Source: Acidobacteriota bacterium (GTDB lineage: Bacteria; Acidobacteriota; Blastocatellia; Pyrinomonadales; Pyrinomonadaceae). Taken from it: a stretch of DNA of 64,000 bases. The position numbers were made by a program, and so were the translations under genes. Location of the stretch: contig JAHBSI010000002.1 in assembly GCA_019639195.1 (NCBI GenBank), positions 1 to 64,000 of the forward strand, read 5' to 3'. Numbering within the stretch: position 1 is the first letter of the stretch; each line of letters opens with the position of its first letter. Below the pieces are notes generated by a model. The model worked only from the letters and a program-made list of their open reading frames with translations. It was not told the origin of the DNA and did not search any database. Of the stretch, positions 16,399 to 25,599 are shown one piece after another.

Positions 16399-17334
16399 AT
16401 GAACTGGAAACATTTAAGCTTAAAAAGGCAACTTCTGATTAGTTTGGTCCTTTCTTCGATCCTTGTCGGATTTGACGTGAAACCCGTATCCGCCCAATGG
16501 ACGGTGTTCGATCCGTCACAATATGCGCTTCAGGTGGCCAAGAAGATCGAGGAGGCCAGCAGATGGATCGAAACGATCAATCACTACGTTCAGATGTATG
16601 AAAAGGCCGTCCAGCAATACGAGAAGATGGTCGAAAGCGTCACCAACCTTCGCGGGATCCTCGATAAGGTTGACGAGCAGGTAATGCGTCACAAGCAGCT
16701 GATATCTACCTATTCAACGCTGGGGCGTTTGATCCGCAACACGTTCGAACTGAAAAAGAGGATCGAAACAACGATAACCAGCCAGATACATTCGATTGTC
16801 AATATTGCCAGAAGACTCAAGAACGGCATCTTTGACATGGACGCGAACAAACGCGACCTTGACGATTTTTTGCGATTCTCGATCGGTCGGAGTGCCGATG
16901 CGGAAATGGCGAATCTCGAAAGACTGGCAAAGCTCGATTCGGAGCTTGAAAGAATGCTGTTTGACCGCGAGAACTTGGCTTTAGATCTTGCAAAACTTTA
17001 CGAAGAACGCGAACGGATCGCCGACGAAACAAGAGCGATCCAGGCCAATCTGCCCGCAAATCAGGACGGCGTGCAGTCATTGATCGATCAAATGCTCGCC
17101 GTGAATCTGCGGATCACTACTGTAGAAGGCCAGCTTCGCGAACTTGAGGCCAAGATACAGGCCAAGTTCGTGGCGTATGGACTCAAGATCGAAAGAATGA
17201 CCGAATTCGGAAACGAGATCCGCAAGTCTTCGGAAATGATGACCGCCATCACAAGGGCTTCCGACGACTTTATGCGCGAACTCGACAAATATGAAATCTG
17301 GGACGAGGATACGTATCAAAGTCCGCTTCCGTAA
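16399..17334 (+). CDS. VirB5/TrbJ-like periplasmic protein
   Basis: The 311-residue product has a signal peptide ending at VSAQ, then WTVFDPSQYALQVAKK and a nearly all-helical, coiled-coil-rich body. TrbJ proteins have the same VFDP..Y start and long helices; VirB5-family proteins act at the pilus base or tip. The start lies one base after the virB4 stop, so the two genes are coupled. The next gene is a VirB6/TrbL homologue, the usual neighbour of VirB5/TrbJ. Confidence 0.78.
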   Translation: MNWKHLSLKRQLLISLVLSSILVGFDVKPVSAQWTVFDPSQYALQVAKKIEEASRWIETINHYVQMYEKAVQQYEKMVESVTNLRGILDKVDEQVMRHKQLISTYSTLGRLIRNTFELKKRIETTITSQIHSIVNIARRLKNGIFDMDANKRDLDDFLRFSIGRSADAEMANLERLAKLDSELERMLFDRENLALDLAKLYEERERIADETRAIQANLPANQDGVQSLIDQMLAVNLRITTVEGQLRELEAKIQAKFVAYGLKIERMTEFGNEIRKSSEMMTAITRASDDFMRELDKYEIWDEDTYQSPLP

Positions 17335-17370
17335 TTGACTCACAACCGCGAACAACAAAAGAGGTTTCAA

Positions 17371-19593
17371 ATGATTCGCCGAACATACACAGCAACCGTT
17401 CTCTTCGTCCTGCTCATTCTCGCCAACTGCCTCCTCGCCACCACAGCGGCCGGGCAACGAACCCGGCCGCGCCCGCCTCGTGTCGAAGGACAGACGGTTA
17501 TTGGTACGGTGAACGGACAGCCCGTTACGGCGAATGATCTTATTCTAACCATCAACTCCGACTCGCCGTTCATGCCGCCACTTGACGGCAGTCCGGCTCC
17601 TGTTTTGCAGCAATATGAAAACAACAATCCGGCCAATCCTACTTCTACACCCGTACCAGGAACCGTGTTGCCCCAGCCGCCGCCGGCGAGGAGTTACACC
17701 GAGCAGATCCAAAATTTGATGCGAACAGGGCAGGAATGGCTTTTCAGATCGATTCTTGATGTCATCATAAAGCCGCTTATGCCGATCTTGCTGTTCCTTG
17801 CATGGATAGTCGGAAGCTTTGTATTGATACTCGGCTTCATCAGGCGTTTTTATGACAATCGAGGACTTGGACCGGAACAGCTGGTCGCGTGGGGCATCCG
17901 TTCGGTCATCTTTATGGTCGTGATCGGAGCAAGCCCTTTTATTATTGACGGGCTGACTGTAGCCGGAAAATTCTTTGCCAGACCGGTTCGCAACTTCAAC
18001 CGGCAGCTGGTCGCGGAGTTCGACGAAAAGATGAAGCAGTATGTCAAAGCAAACTTTGCCGTCGAAGATCCGAACGAATTGCTGGCACCGAGACTTCCGA
18101 ACGGAAAGCCAGGACTTGTCGGCATCATTACTGATAAGGAATCATCCGTTGCAGACATAACCGCAAACTTGAATGTCTTTGGCTGGGACATGCCGAGAAT
18201 GTTCACCATAATGGTAATCGGCCAGAACATCATCAAATTCGGAGCGATATTTCTTTCGCTTGCTGCTCTGTTTATTCTTATAGGTCTTAAACTCGCCGCT
18301 CCCGTGTTGTCGGCCTTTGGATTTGATGAAAAATTCGCCAATCAGATCTTCTATCCGTTCTGTTGGGGAGTGGCGACGTTCGCGCTTGCCTTTCCGATCG
18401 TGAAAGAGGTCACGTTGTATGTGTGTTACTCCATCGGACTGCTTGCCGTGTCCATCTACAATGGAGAGAGCGTCTATGCACTAGATCCCCAAACCGCGAA
18501 GATCATCACTAACGGAAATTACGACCCGGCCTCGAGCGCTTTGATCGTTACGATACTCTTCTTTGTCTCAAGTCTTTGTTTCATTCTGGTTCCGTGGCTA
18601 AGTTACCGTGTCCTTCGCGGACAGGTGTATGAAGGTGTATCCCAGATATCGATGGGATGGATGCTTTCAACGATCGGCACCGCTCTTGAAACCTACGGAC
18701 TTGTCGCCGGTGCTGCAATCAATCGTCAGGCGGAAAATACCCAGATCCAGGGGATCTACAATGCCGAACAGGCCGCCGCCAGAAAAGCTCTCGATGCCGC
18801 AAATCAATCAGTCGAAGCGAGACTTGTTTCATCTGTTGCCGGCGTCGAAGGAGGTCTCATAACAAACCTTGGGCAGATCAGAGCAAATCAGGTTACTCAA
18901 TCCTTACTGGCCGAGGCAAACAAAAACTATGGATTGCTTAGCAGCTCAGCCGCAACACGACGAGAAATAACAGGAACAAGGGCCGAGGCCGAAGGAACAC
19001 GGGAAGGACGAACATTTGACGGCTGGAAGGAAACCGCTTTGCGAGGTCAGGGCAATCTTGAGCGATTCGGAATGAAGACCTATGAATTTACACCGGGAGG
19101 TTCGTCAATTGCAGGGACTTCCGTGCCGATCCGTACTGGACAGGAACTCTTTGACTGGTCTAGGGGTAAGCATCCAATCCAGGAAGTTAACAAGCGGATG
19201 GATTCGACCACCCGTGATACCGTCTCGCTTCAAAACAACAATACTGACATTGTTGCCGACAAGAAGGTAGAAGCGTCCAACAACTATCAGGGTGAAATAA
19301 ACCGGGCATTCGAATCGCAGGCCGCTCAGAGCAAGTCTGCCTTTAATATCGGCAGCGGAATTGCCGCATCCAGCAGCCGTCAGGGAGCGGGGATTCAACT
19401 TTCGGGAATACGCCAATCGGCTGGTATCGAGCGTGGTGCGAACCAGTTGAATTTTGAAGGACGAATAGAGGCGGCCTCAATAAACCAAACGGCCGCGACG
19501 GAAGCCGCACGACTAAGAATGGTTTCATCGGTCGTAACCGGCTTTTTCCGCGACATGGATCGCCGTCTTGAGGAGATGAAGCCGAAATATTGA
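17371..19593 (+). CDS. VirB6/TrbL-like polytopic membrane protein
   Basis: Starts at the ATG at 17371 with AGAGG in front (a TTG at 17335 is less likely). It has a signal segment, a Pro/Arg-rich stretch with VIGTVNGQPVTANDL, then about six transmembrane helices between residues 130 and 440, and a long Ala/Gln/Ser-rich hydrophilic C-terminal tail of over 250 residues. This is the layout of TrbL/VirB6 channel proteins with an extended C-terminus. The NGQPVT segment recalls the N-terminal motif of SurA-type isomerases, but no isomerase domain follows. It is the last gene of the rightward T4SS operon. Confidence 0.82.
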   Translation: MIRRTYTATVLFVLLILANCLLATTAAGQRTRPRPPRVEGQTVIGTVNGQPVTANDLILTINSDSPFMPPLDGSPAPVLQQYENNNPANPTSTPVPGTVLPQPPPARSYTEQIQNLMRTGQEWLFRSILDVIIKPLMPILLFLAWIVGSFVLILGFIRRFYDNRGLGPEQLVAWGIRSVIFMVVIGASPFIIDGLTVAGKFFARPVRNFNRQLVAEFDEKMKQYVKANFAVEDPNELLAPRLPNGKPGLVGIITDKESSVADITANLNVFGWDMPRMFTIMVIGQNIIKFGAIFLSLAALFILIGLKLAAPVLSAFGFDEKFANQIFYPFCWGVATFALAFPIVKEVTLYVCYSIGLLAVSIYNGESVYALDPQTAKIITNGNYDPASSALIVTILFFVSSLCFILVPWLSYRVLRGQVYEGVSQISMGWMLSTIGTALETYGLVAGAAINRQAENTQIQGIYNAEQAAARKALDAANQSVEARLVSSVAGVEGGLITNLGQIRANQVTQSLLAEANKNYGLLSSSAATRREITGTRAEAEGTREGRTFDGWKETALRGQGNLERFGMKTYEFTPGGSSIAGTSVPIRTGQELFDWSRGKHPIQEVNKRMDSTTRDTVSLQNNNTDIVADKKVEASNNYQGEINRAFESQAAQSKSAFNIGSGIAASSSRQGAGIQLSGIRQSAGIERGANQLNFEGRIEAASINQTAATEAARLRMVSSVVTGFFRDMDRRLEEMKPKY

Positions 19594-19940
19594 ATTAGTT
19601 CAGATACGAATGATAAGTAATTGATCTGGATCGACCGTAACTTGAAAATGGAAATTTCTATTAAGATGTCGATTCTGTTCTCGTTTGTGACGCGATACCA
19701 AATCCTAAGGTTCATCGGGCGCGGACGACGTAGTTATGCGTCAAAACAACTTCGATTTCCGGGAAGGTGCTCTCGTAAGAAGTGTATGTGGAATTTTACG
19801 ATACTAGCATCAACGAGAGTAAGGAATTCACGAGGAATGTCAATCTCACATACTTTTTGCAGCGACCTACCGAGCGCCCTTATTCAACGAAACACGAACC
19901 GCTCGAAGTTCAAGTGTATAATACTCTCGGCAACTGAAAA
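19594..19940 (+). pseudogene. Gap with a small broken reading frame and a promoter-like box
   Basis: This 347-base stretch has no intact gene that I can support. From about 19715 one frame reads GADDVVMRQNNFDFREGALV, and after a shift near 19785 another reads FYDTSINESKEFTRNVNL and on to LEVQVYNTLGN, ending at 19937. This looks like one short gene with a frameshift, but no family is recognised. TATAAT at 19917-19922 may be the -10 box of the kinase gene starting at 19941. Confidence 0.3.
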
Positions 19941-21086
19941 GTGGGAGTCACGCTTAAATATTTCATTTCCGTTATCGCAACCGCTGTACTGGTTGCAATG
20001 CTTGCCCCGTTCGGGTCTGTGATTGGTGCGACAACGGTCGCTTTGTCACTGCTCTTATTGGTTTTGTTGATCGCAACCATCTTCGGAAGCAGGCAGGCCC
20101 TGGCCGTTTCCATCTTTGCAGTGCTATGTTTTAATTTCTTCTTTCTTCCGCCACTTTATACTTTTACTATACAAGCCAAAGAGAACTGGGTTGCGTTTGC
20201 GGCGTTCATTGTCACGTCATTGGTTGCGGGCCAGTTGTCCGAATATGCGCGACGCCGGGCCGAAGAATCAGAACATAGAAAGATAGAAATTGAGAGACTC
20301 TATACAAAACTTCAGGACGCGTTTGAGGAGGCCAGCGAAGCGAAGGCGGTCAAGCGTAGCGAAAAACTGAAGTCCGCTTTGCTAGATGCGGTGACACATG
20401 ATCTGAGAACACCGCTCACGTCGATCAAGGCTTCGGCCACGGCTCTGATGGAAGATTCGGTCATCGCCGATAAGGAAAGCCGCAATGAACTGCTTGAGAT
20501 AATCAATGAAGAAGCCGAACGGCTTAACAGATTTGTAGGTGGTATGGTGGATCTGGCCAAGATCGAAGCAGGAAAACTGAATCTTCGGCAGTCCTGGATC
20601 TCTGTGCGCGAAGTCATCGACAAAGCGATCGATCGCGCTCAGTTCCGCCTTGCCGATCATCGGCTCAAGGTCGAGCTGGAGCGTGAATTGCCATCGGTGC
20701 GTGTGGACGCGGACTCGGTTGAGGAGATCATTTACACACTCCTCGACAACGCCGCCAAGTATTCCTCCGATGGTACCGACATACGAGTCATGGCGTGGCC
20801 GGCAGAGGATGAAACGGTCAAGATCGTTGTCGAAGATAAGGGTCGCGGCATCGATCCGGATGACCGCGAGCGCATTTTCGACAGGTTTTATCGAGCCCGG
20901 AACGATGACATTCATTCGACCGGGAGTGGACTAGGCCTCGGTTTGGCAATCGCCCGCGGTATCGCAGAATCGCAGGGCGGGCATATCTGGGTCGAAGGCG
21001 GATCCGACGGATTCGTCACGCGGTTCGTCTTTCAAATACCGATTGGCGATAATGAAACGGATGAGTTGCGCCAGGATAGCGAATGA
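19941..21086 (+). CDS. kdpD: KdpD C-terminal half: DUF4118 membrane domain plus histidine kinase
   Basis: The 381-residue protein starts at a GTG, the only start after a stop at 19935. It has four transmembrane helices in the first 100 residues (DUF4118, with FNFFFLPPLYTF typical of KdpD), then a HisKA domain with VTHDLRTPLTS (phospho-acceptor His about 153) and an HATPase domain with N-box, DKGRGIDPDDRERIFDRF and GSGLGLGLAIA. The N-terminal KdpD/Usp sensor half of the usual 900-residue KdpD is missing here and is encoded separately at 31161-32345. The stop overlaps kdpE (ATGA). Confidence 0.88.
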   Translation: MGVTLKYFISVIATAVLVAMLAPFGSVIGATTVALSLLLLVLLIATIFGSRQALAVSIFAVLCFNFFFLPPLYTFTIQAKENWVAFAAFIVTSLVAGQLSEYARRRAEESEHRKIEIERLYTKLQDAFEEASEAKAVKRSEKLKSALLDAVTHDLRTPLTSIKASATALMEDSVIADKESRNELLEIINEEAERLNRFVGGMVDLAKIEAGKLNLRQSWISVREVIDKAIDRAQFRLADHRLKVELERELPSVRVDADSVEEIIYTLLDNAAKYSSDGTDIRVMAWPAEDETVKIVVEDKGRGIDPDDRERIFDRFYRARNDDIHSTGSGLGLGLAIARGIAESQGGHIWVEGGSDGFVTRFVFQIPIGDNETDELRQDSE

Positions 21087-21781
21087 CCGATATGGAAGCG
21101 ACGCGTGTCCTTTTAGTGGATGATGAACTTCAGATCACGCGGGTGCTGCGACGCGGATTCGCTGCTCCTCAGTTTGAGGTTCGCACTGCTGCCGATGGCA
21201 GGAGCGGACTGGAGACTTTTCGTGATTTTCATCCGGAAATCGTGATCACGGATCTGCAGATGCCCGAGATGTCCGGGCTTGAACTTTGCCGTGAGATTCG
21301 CAAATTATCGAGTGTTCCAATAATTGTCCTTTCCGTAAAGGGTGAGGAGGAAACAAAGGTTGCAGCCCTGGACGCCGGAGCGGACGATTATGTGATGAAA
21401 CCATTCGGGATGGATGAACTCCTGGCACGCGTCAGGGCAGTTCTGCGAAGGGCGCCGGCAGTCAATGCTGAAGAAGAGGTGATCGCGGCAGGTGACTTTA
21501 AGGTCGACTTGACCACCTACAAAATATCCGTTCGCGGTGCAGAAATTCACCTCACTCCAAAAGAATTGGAATTGCTGATCTTCCTTCTCAAGAACCACAG
21601 TAAGGTACTCACGCACCGCACGATCTTGATATCGGTTTGGGGAGCAAATGCAGCAGAGCAGACCGAATATCTCCGCGTCTTCCTCGGAAATCTTCGAAAA
21701 AAAATAGAAGTAAACCCCTCAAAACCGCAATACATCCTGACCGAGCCATGGGTCGGTTACCGTTTCAACATCACTGGATGA
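21083..21781 (+). CDS. kdpE: KdpE response regulator (OmpR family)
   Basis: The 232-residue regulator has a receiver domain with DD at 13-14, phospho-acceptor Asp57 (ITDLQMPEMSG) and Lys106 (VMKPFG), then a winged-helix DNA-binding domain ending in ILTEPWVGYRFN, the C-terminal signature of KdpE. It overlaps the kinase gene by four bases. It should activate kdp genes under potassium shortage. A relic of a second kdpE 3' end lies at 25050-25151, next to the kdp structural operon, so this copy may be a replacement. Confidence 0.92.
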   Translation: MTDMEATRVLLVDDELQITRVLRRGFAAPQFEVRTAADGRSGLETFRDFHPEIVITDLQMPEMSGLELCREIRKLSSVPIIVLSVKGEEETKVAALDAGADDYVMKPFGMDELLARVRAVLRRAPAVNAEEEVIAAGDFKVDLTTYKISVRGAEIHLTPKELELLIFLLKNHSKVLTHRTILISVWGANAAEQTEYLRVFLGNLRKKIEVNPSKPQYILTEPWVGYRFNITG

Positions 21782-21822
21782 TCCACGACGCTGGCGTCGA
21801 GGCTGTGAAAAGAGCTTTAGTG

Positions 21823-21828
21823 TATAAT
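21823..21828 (+). promoter_or_regulatory. -10-like box at the left end of the kdp insert
   Basis: TATAAT preceded by AGTG, the same local context as the box before the kdpD C-half (19917-19922). There is no convincing -35 at 17 bases. It would serve the broken gene starting near 21866. Confidence 0.3.
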
Positions 21829-21865
21829 CGCATCACTGGAGTGACAATAAAGGCGGAATTTCAAC

Positions 21866-22244
21866 GTGGAGTTAAACACAATACTTCTAACTTTGATAGA
21901 CATGGGCTTTGAGCAAGGAGCGCCTACGAGGGAAATTATCGGTTCGGACCTTGACAAAGACGTGTTCGGGAACTCTGTTCCGTTCACGGGCGGTCGCAGC
22001 AATCAAGCTTGGCCTCGAACTCTGTCCGCCGGACTTGGGCCCCGTGTTGCGATTAGACTATAAAGATCAGCCGCCAAACGATCGCCTATACGTTGCAATG
22101 CGGCCAATAAATGATTCTAACGGAGAGCCGCGAATCTTTATGCCCCAGCATAATTCCGATGGTTTAGCTCTCGACGCTGTTCGTGCACGACCGCATGATC
22201 AGTGGGCCGCTGACGACAGGTTCGTGTTCTGTTTGCGGAAGTAA
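21866..22244 (+). pseudogene. Unrecognised gene with a frameshift
   Basis: The first frame reads ELNTILLTLIDMGFEQGAPT and continues to about 21990. The adjacent frame then continues as AIKLGLELCPPDLGPVLRLD and runs to a C-terminus DRFVFCLRK at 22244. Both parts look coding, so this is probably one gene of about 126 residues broken by one indel near 21985, within a G-rich run. No family is recognised. It precedes a DUF4365-type gene by 19 bases, so the two may form an operon. Confidence 0.45.
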
Positions 22245-22262
22245 TCGAACGTCGAGGTGCTA

Positions 22263-23177
22263 ATGACCGAAAAAAAACAAATCATCTTGAATCGGTCACA
22301 TCTTGGCGACCAAGGCGAGTTATGGTTCGCCGCGCCCCTTCCAACCCGGTTGGGTTTGGCAACCGCCGCGCCGCGATTTTGGCAAGGATGGACTTATCGT
22401 TGTCCGGGACGAATCGAAACTACATAATCTTGAGTTTTCGGTACAGATAAAAACGTCAATGAGTCCGCGTATACGCGGCGGAGAAGTCTTATTATCAGGC
22501 GTTTCTCGTGCTTCTATACAATATTGGTTTGCAAGTCCGCTCCCGACTTTGATCATTGCTGTCGACCTCACCAACGTACGGGGTGGTACACATGGCATCT
22601 CGATCTTTTCGACTCACCAGAGGAATTATTTGAGGAAAAGGGCAAAACGTTAACCATTAGGATCCCCGAAGAGAATAAATTGAATGACAAAGGATGGCAG
22701 TCGATTCGCACCGATCTATTTCAGCATTTCAAGGAACTTCAACGGGCACTCTCTACGGACGCGATTGCGCCCCACGTATTTAGGACTGTTTACCAAGTTT
22801 CACGGCTTACGGGAAATCTGATGCGACTTGCAACCACAGCCCCACCGGAACCTCCAATAACGCAGGACGAGGGCATGAGTATGCTTATTGAACAGATGCA
22901 ACTTCGAGATTTAATTGATGAGGTTCGCTCATTTCTTGACCGCCTACCGAAAGAGTCGGAAGCGCACAAGCAAATTGAGTTCTGGCTTACTGCGTTTGTA
23001 GAGTTGGCCGAGACGGCAACACCGCTTCTGAGGAAACTCCCACCCAAAGGACACGATATTCCAGCCGATCTTGAACTAGCGTTTGCACCAAAGCTTCTTG
23101 CCAAAACCCGACCAAAGATTGTTCTTGCGGGAGTAGATTTAATCCGACTGCTAACCACGCCGAATCCTGCAACTTGA
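22263..23177 (+). pseudogene. DUF4365-type protein gene with two frameshifts
   Basis: ATG at 22263 has AGGTG in front. The coding signal moves through three frames: HLGDQGELWFAA, then PGWVWQPPRRDFGKDGLIVV through QIKTSMSPRIRGGEVLLSGV to LIIAVDLTNV, then WYTWHLDLFDS to the end at 23177. The pieces make up a DUF4365 domain, whose members have a GE..faa start, a D.GiDgli strand, a Q.K core and a yWh segment, and which resembles a nuclease-like fold seen near defence genes. The breaks lie near 22345 (CCCC run) and 22585 (GGGG run), so they may be sequencing indels rather than true inactivation. A C-terminal helical extension of about 150 residues follows. Confidence 0.6.
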
Positions 23178-23234
23178 TAATGATTATTGAACAAAACAAA
23201 CTATATTAGAAATACGACAACATCCTTGTAGCTA

Positions 23235-24212
23235 ATGAATATGGAAAACTCGAAAACCAAAACCTTTACATACTGGCGGGTTCGTTTCGACCCAGAGCCG
23301 AACAGCAGAACTATGCAAAGCTTGCTTAGCGCGACGTTTGACAATACTCATGTGAAGGATCGGCAGTACAAAACTTCCGATGATGCCCCGTCTTTTCAGT
23401 TCATCAACCAGAAAAGTGGTATGAAAGGATTTTTCTGTGCGAATCTTTTCGGGTACGAAGAAGGTCGAATTGAGCAAATCATCAAAGCTAATTTTGATAA
23501 GGAATATGTAGAAACGACCGCATTGCAGGCAGGTAAAGGTGACGACGGAACCGATCAGCACTTCTTGGACGGCAAACTATATTTCGTCTGCTTCGGTGAC
23601 CACATGATTCTCTGCCAAGATCAACGAATTAAGGCCGAACATCTCGAACGATATCTGCATGACCGTATCGTTGCGATCAATAGCTCCGTGGACAGGAATT
23701 TCCGGTTTAGTTTGGAACCGTCGATTCCATTGCCTGTGAGGAAGAAAATTTCCGGCGTTAAAAAAGTCGAACTGACTTCGCCTCTGCCCGGTGACAGTAG
23801 TTCGAACGGGGATGGTAAAGGCACGACTAAGATTGAAAAGATTTCCGGGCTGAAAAAGGTTGCGGCAGCTCTCAAGAATCTCTTCGGCAGCGACGTAAAT
23901 CTCGACGCCTTCTCAACAAAAGGTTTCATCGAAGATAACGAACTGCAGGTGACGTTGTCGTTGAAGTGGATGAATCGGAACAGGAAGGAATCCGTTGCCG
24001 ATCAACTTGATGCATTTTCAAACGTGTTCCGACATGCCGGCGACGAATTTGACGTGAAAATTGAAACTGACAGCGGTACGTTCAAGAACGCGGATTTACG
24101 TCTCAATGTGAAAAAAAGCGTGAAGCACCGAGACGATATGCCGGTGTTTGACGACATCGTCGACAAAATGATTAGTTGGTACGATGATCTGAATGCTAGG
24201 AAACAGATCTAA
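23235..24212 (+). CDS. Unrecognised 325-residue protein, candidate sensor of a two-gene cassette
   Basis: ATG at 23235; no clear ribosome site. No signal peptide or membrane helix is seen. The N-terminal half begins TFTYWRVRFDPEPNSRTMQ and has mixed alpha/beta character. A basic repeat-like linker (KKISGVKKVEL and KIEKISGLKKVAAAL) joins it to a C-terminal part with ISGLKKV..LKNLFGS. No enzymatic motif is visible. A membrane-protein gene starts 14 bases downstream, so the two are probably one operon. Location next to a DUF4365 gene inside an insert suggests defence or competition, but this is inference. Confidence 0.7.
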   Translation: MNMENSKTKTFTYWRVRFDPEPNSRTMQSLLSATFDNTHVKDRQYKTSDDAPSFQFINQKSGMKGFFCANLFGYEEGRIEQIIKANFDKEYVETTALQAGKGDDGTDQHFLDGKLYFVCFGDHMILCQDQRIKAEHLERYLHDRIVAINSSVDRNFRFSLEPSIPLPVRKKISGVKKVELTSPLPGDSSSNGDGKGTTKIEKISGLKKVAAALKNLFGSDVNLDAFSTKGFIEDNELQVTLSLKWMNRNRKESVADQLDAFSNVFRHAGDEFDVKIETDSGTFKNADLRLNVKKSVKHRDDMPVFDDIVDKMISWYDDLNARKQI

Positions 24213-24226
24213 TTTTACTTTTTCCA

Positions 24227-24766
24227 ATGAAATTCGGGTTGAGGCTAGTAATCCAGTCAGCTATCTTTGCGCTCATCGGCGCAACGCCCGCGTACTTTCT
24301 ACGATCCCATGTTCCATCGGACACGATTAGTGAGCTTTTCAAGCTTCTCGGTGGAATTGTCGCGGTTTCCGGCAGCCTTTTGGGTTGGACAGCAGGCTGG
24401 TTAGATCAAACGAGGACGCGAGTTAAAGAGATTGATTACAATTCCGCGATCCATCTTTTCCAGGAGGTCGGCTTTTCTCAGAAGCGATTAATATGGCGGT
24501 GGGGCTTGGCGCTATTTTGTTCGGTCGTTGTTGTCGTTGGTTCCGTAGCACTCAAATCGAAAAGTTTGGATGCACGAATAGTTGAGACGACCTTTGTTGT
24601 CTGCTCTGCATTGATTATGGTCGCTCTATTTTCGGTCTTCTCATTGTTTCAAAGCATGCTGGCCTCAGCAGAACTTAAGGCGAAACTCGAAGAATTTGAA
24701 CACAGCGAATTGCGAAAACTAAGAAATACGCCAGAGAAAGATGGCGATAAAAAGGATAAATCCTAA
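24227..24766 (+). CDS. Membrane protein with four helices, candidate effector
   Basis: The 179-residue product has two hydrophobic segments near the N-terminus (about 5-25 and 42-60), a polar region with WRWGLALF, then two more (about 93-112 and 125-150) and a charged Lys/Glu C-terminal tail. No known family is recognised. It follows the unknown soluble protein by 14 bases. A soluble protein followed by a small polytopic protein is the layout of several abortive-infection systems, where the membrane protein is the killer. Here this is only an idea. Confidence 0.65.
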   Translation: MKFGLRLVIQSAIFALIGATPAYFLRSHVPSDTISELFKLLGGIVAVSGSLLGWTAGWLDQTRTRVKEIDYNSAIHLFQEVGFSQKRLIWRWGLALFCSVVVVVGSVALKSKSLDARIVETTFVVCSALIMVALFSVFSLFQSMLASAELKAKLEEFEHSELRKLRNTPEKDGDKKDKS

Positions 24767-25049
24767 AACCGTCCCTCCTGCTCCGTCGAATGTAACAATT
24801 GCGTGGCTGCTGAAGGTAGCGCCGAATGCGATCGTTTGTCGCGTAATTCGGTTCTGATGCGGTCACAGGTAGTGGGTGGAAATGACCATACCGCTGTAAG
24901 TCGGGCGATGGACCAATTAAATGTTAACTAATGAATCTGTTATGTGTAGACAGATTTCTTCTTAGGCAGGTCGCCGACGCAGAGTCAGTTGGTCAGTTTG
25001 CGACGTCAGCCGCGCATTTGTTTAGGAAAATGACCTCGCATTTTGTGCA
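24767..25049. other. Non-coding stretch at the right end of the insert
   Basis: I see no gene, RNA or convincing terminator in these 283 bases. The sequence runs up to the relic of a second kdpE, so the right end of the insert probably lies inside it. Confidence 0.4.
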
Positions 25050-25151
25050 AAGCAATTGGACCAGCTGGAGACAGATTGGGGGTTGTCCGCAAAACGACAC
25101 TACATCCTGACCGAACCCTGGGTCGGGTACCGCTTTAACCCTTCTGCTTAA
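25050..25151 (+). pseudogene. Relic of a second kdpE 3' end
   Basis: The frame reads LSAKRHYILTEPWVGYRFNPSA and a stop. It matches the end of the intact kdpE: 34 of 39 bases agree between 25101-25139 and 21731-21769, and all five differences are in third codon positions, so the protein end YILTEPWVGYRFN is unchanged. This is a diverged homologue, not a recent copy. It is probably what remains of the kdpE that once stood in front of the kdp structural genes. Confidence 0.75.
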
Positions 25152-25152
25152 A

Positions 25153-25174
25153 TCTTTACGAACTCTTTATCAAC
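25153..25174 (+). promoter_or_regulatory. Tandem 11-bp repeat, candidate KdpE operator
   Basis: TCTTTACGAAC and TCTTTATCAAC lie head to tail with a period of 11 bases, then CTTTTTCCCC. OmpR-family regulators, KdpE among them, bind direct repeats with this spacing, and T-rich TTTA(T/C)-type half-sites are known for KdpE. The site is about 85 bases before the first gene of the kdp operon. Confidence 0.5.
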
Positions 25175-25257
25175 CTTTTTCCCCAGATTTATTTATTACT
25201 TCGTAATCTCTAGTTGGAGGCCGTTGTATTAACAACGGAATTTGACTCGTGAGGGAG

Positions 25258-25599
25258 ATGGCATTACCGCGAAACGCAGTTGTAAGTATTGGAAACGCGG
25301 CTTCGAGATGTGATCGGCAACGCACCTTTTGGACGGCGGTCCTGCTCGGTTCCGGAATGCTTAGCATCCTGGCAATTCTGGGAGGATTTATGTGCAGCGC
25401 GGCGTCGTGGTTTCTCGATGACAACATCGAGCATCTCACCGGGCTTGGTACCGGGTTGCTAATTGCCTTTTTCCCACTGCTGTTTCTGGTCGGCCATAGC
25501 CTCGACAAGATCACTGAGGCAGAAATGGCGATTAGAGTCGAACGATGCAGGCAGACAGGGATGGTTGGATCACGAGAACCTGGAATGGAAGAGAAATGA
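25258..25599 (+). CDS. Small membrane protein at the head of the kdp operon
   Basis: About 113 residues from the ATG at 25258 (a GTG at 25249 is also possible; GAGGGAG lies directly in front of the ATG and might serve a start further in). Two transmembrane helices are seen (about residues 29-50 and 65-85) with a short polar loop. The stop overlaps the next ATG (ATGA at 25596-25599). No family is recognised. Placement between a KdpE-like operator and kdpF suggests a Kdp-linked accessory role. Confidence 0.6.
   Translation: MALPRNAVVSIGNAASRCDRQRTFWTAVLLGSGMLSILAILGGFMCSAASWFLDDNIEHLTGLGTGLLIAFFPLLFLVGHSLDKITEAEMAIRVERCRQTGMVGSREPGMEEK

Noticed and set aside
17480..17560. SurA-like isomerase domain in the VirB6-like protein
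   Set aside because: Only the short VNGQPVTANDL segment fits; the rest of the protein is a polytopic membrane protein.
19621..20022. Open frame of 133 codons before the kinase gene
   Set aside because: Arg/Ser/Cys-rich translation without any domain; other frames in the same stretch look more like coding, with a break.
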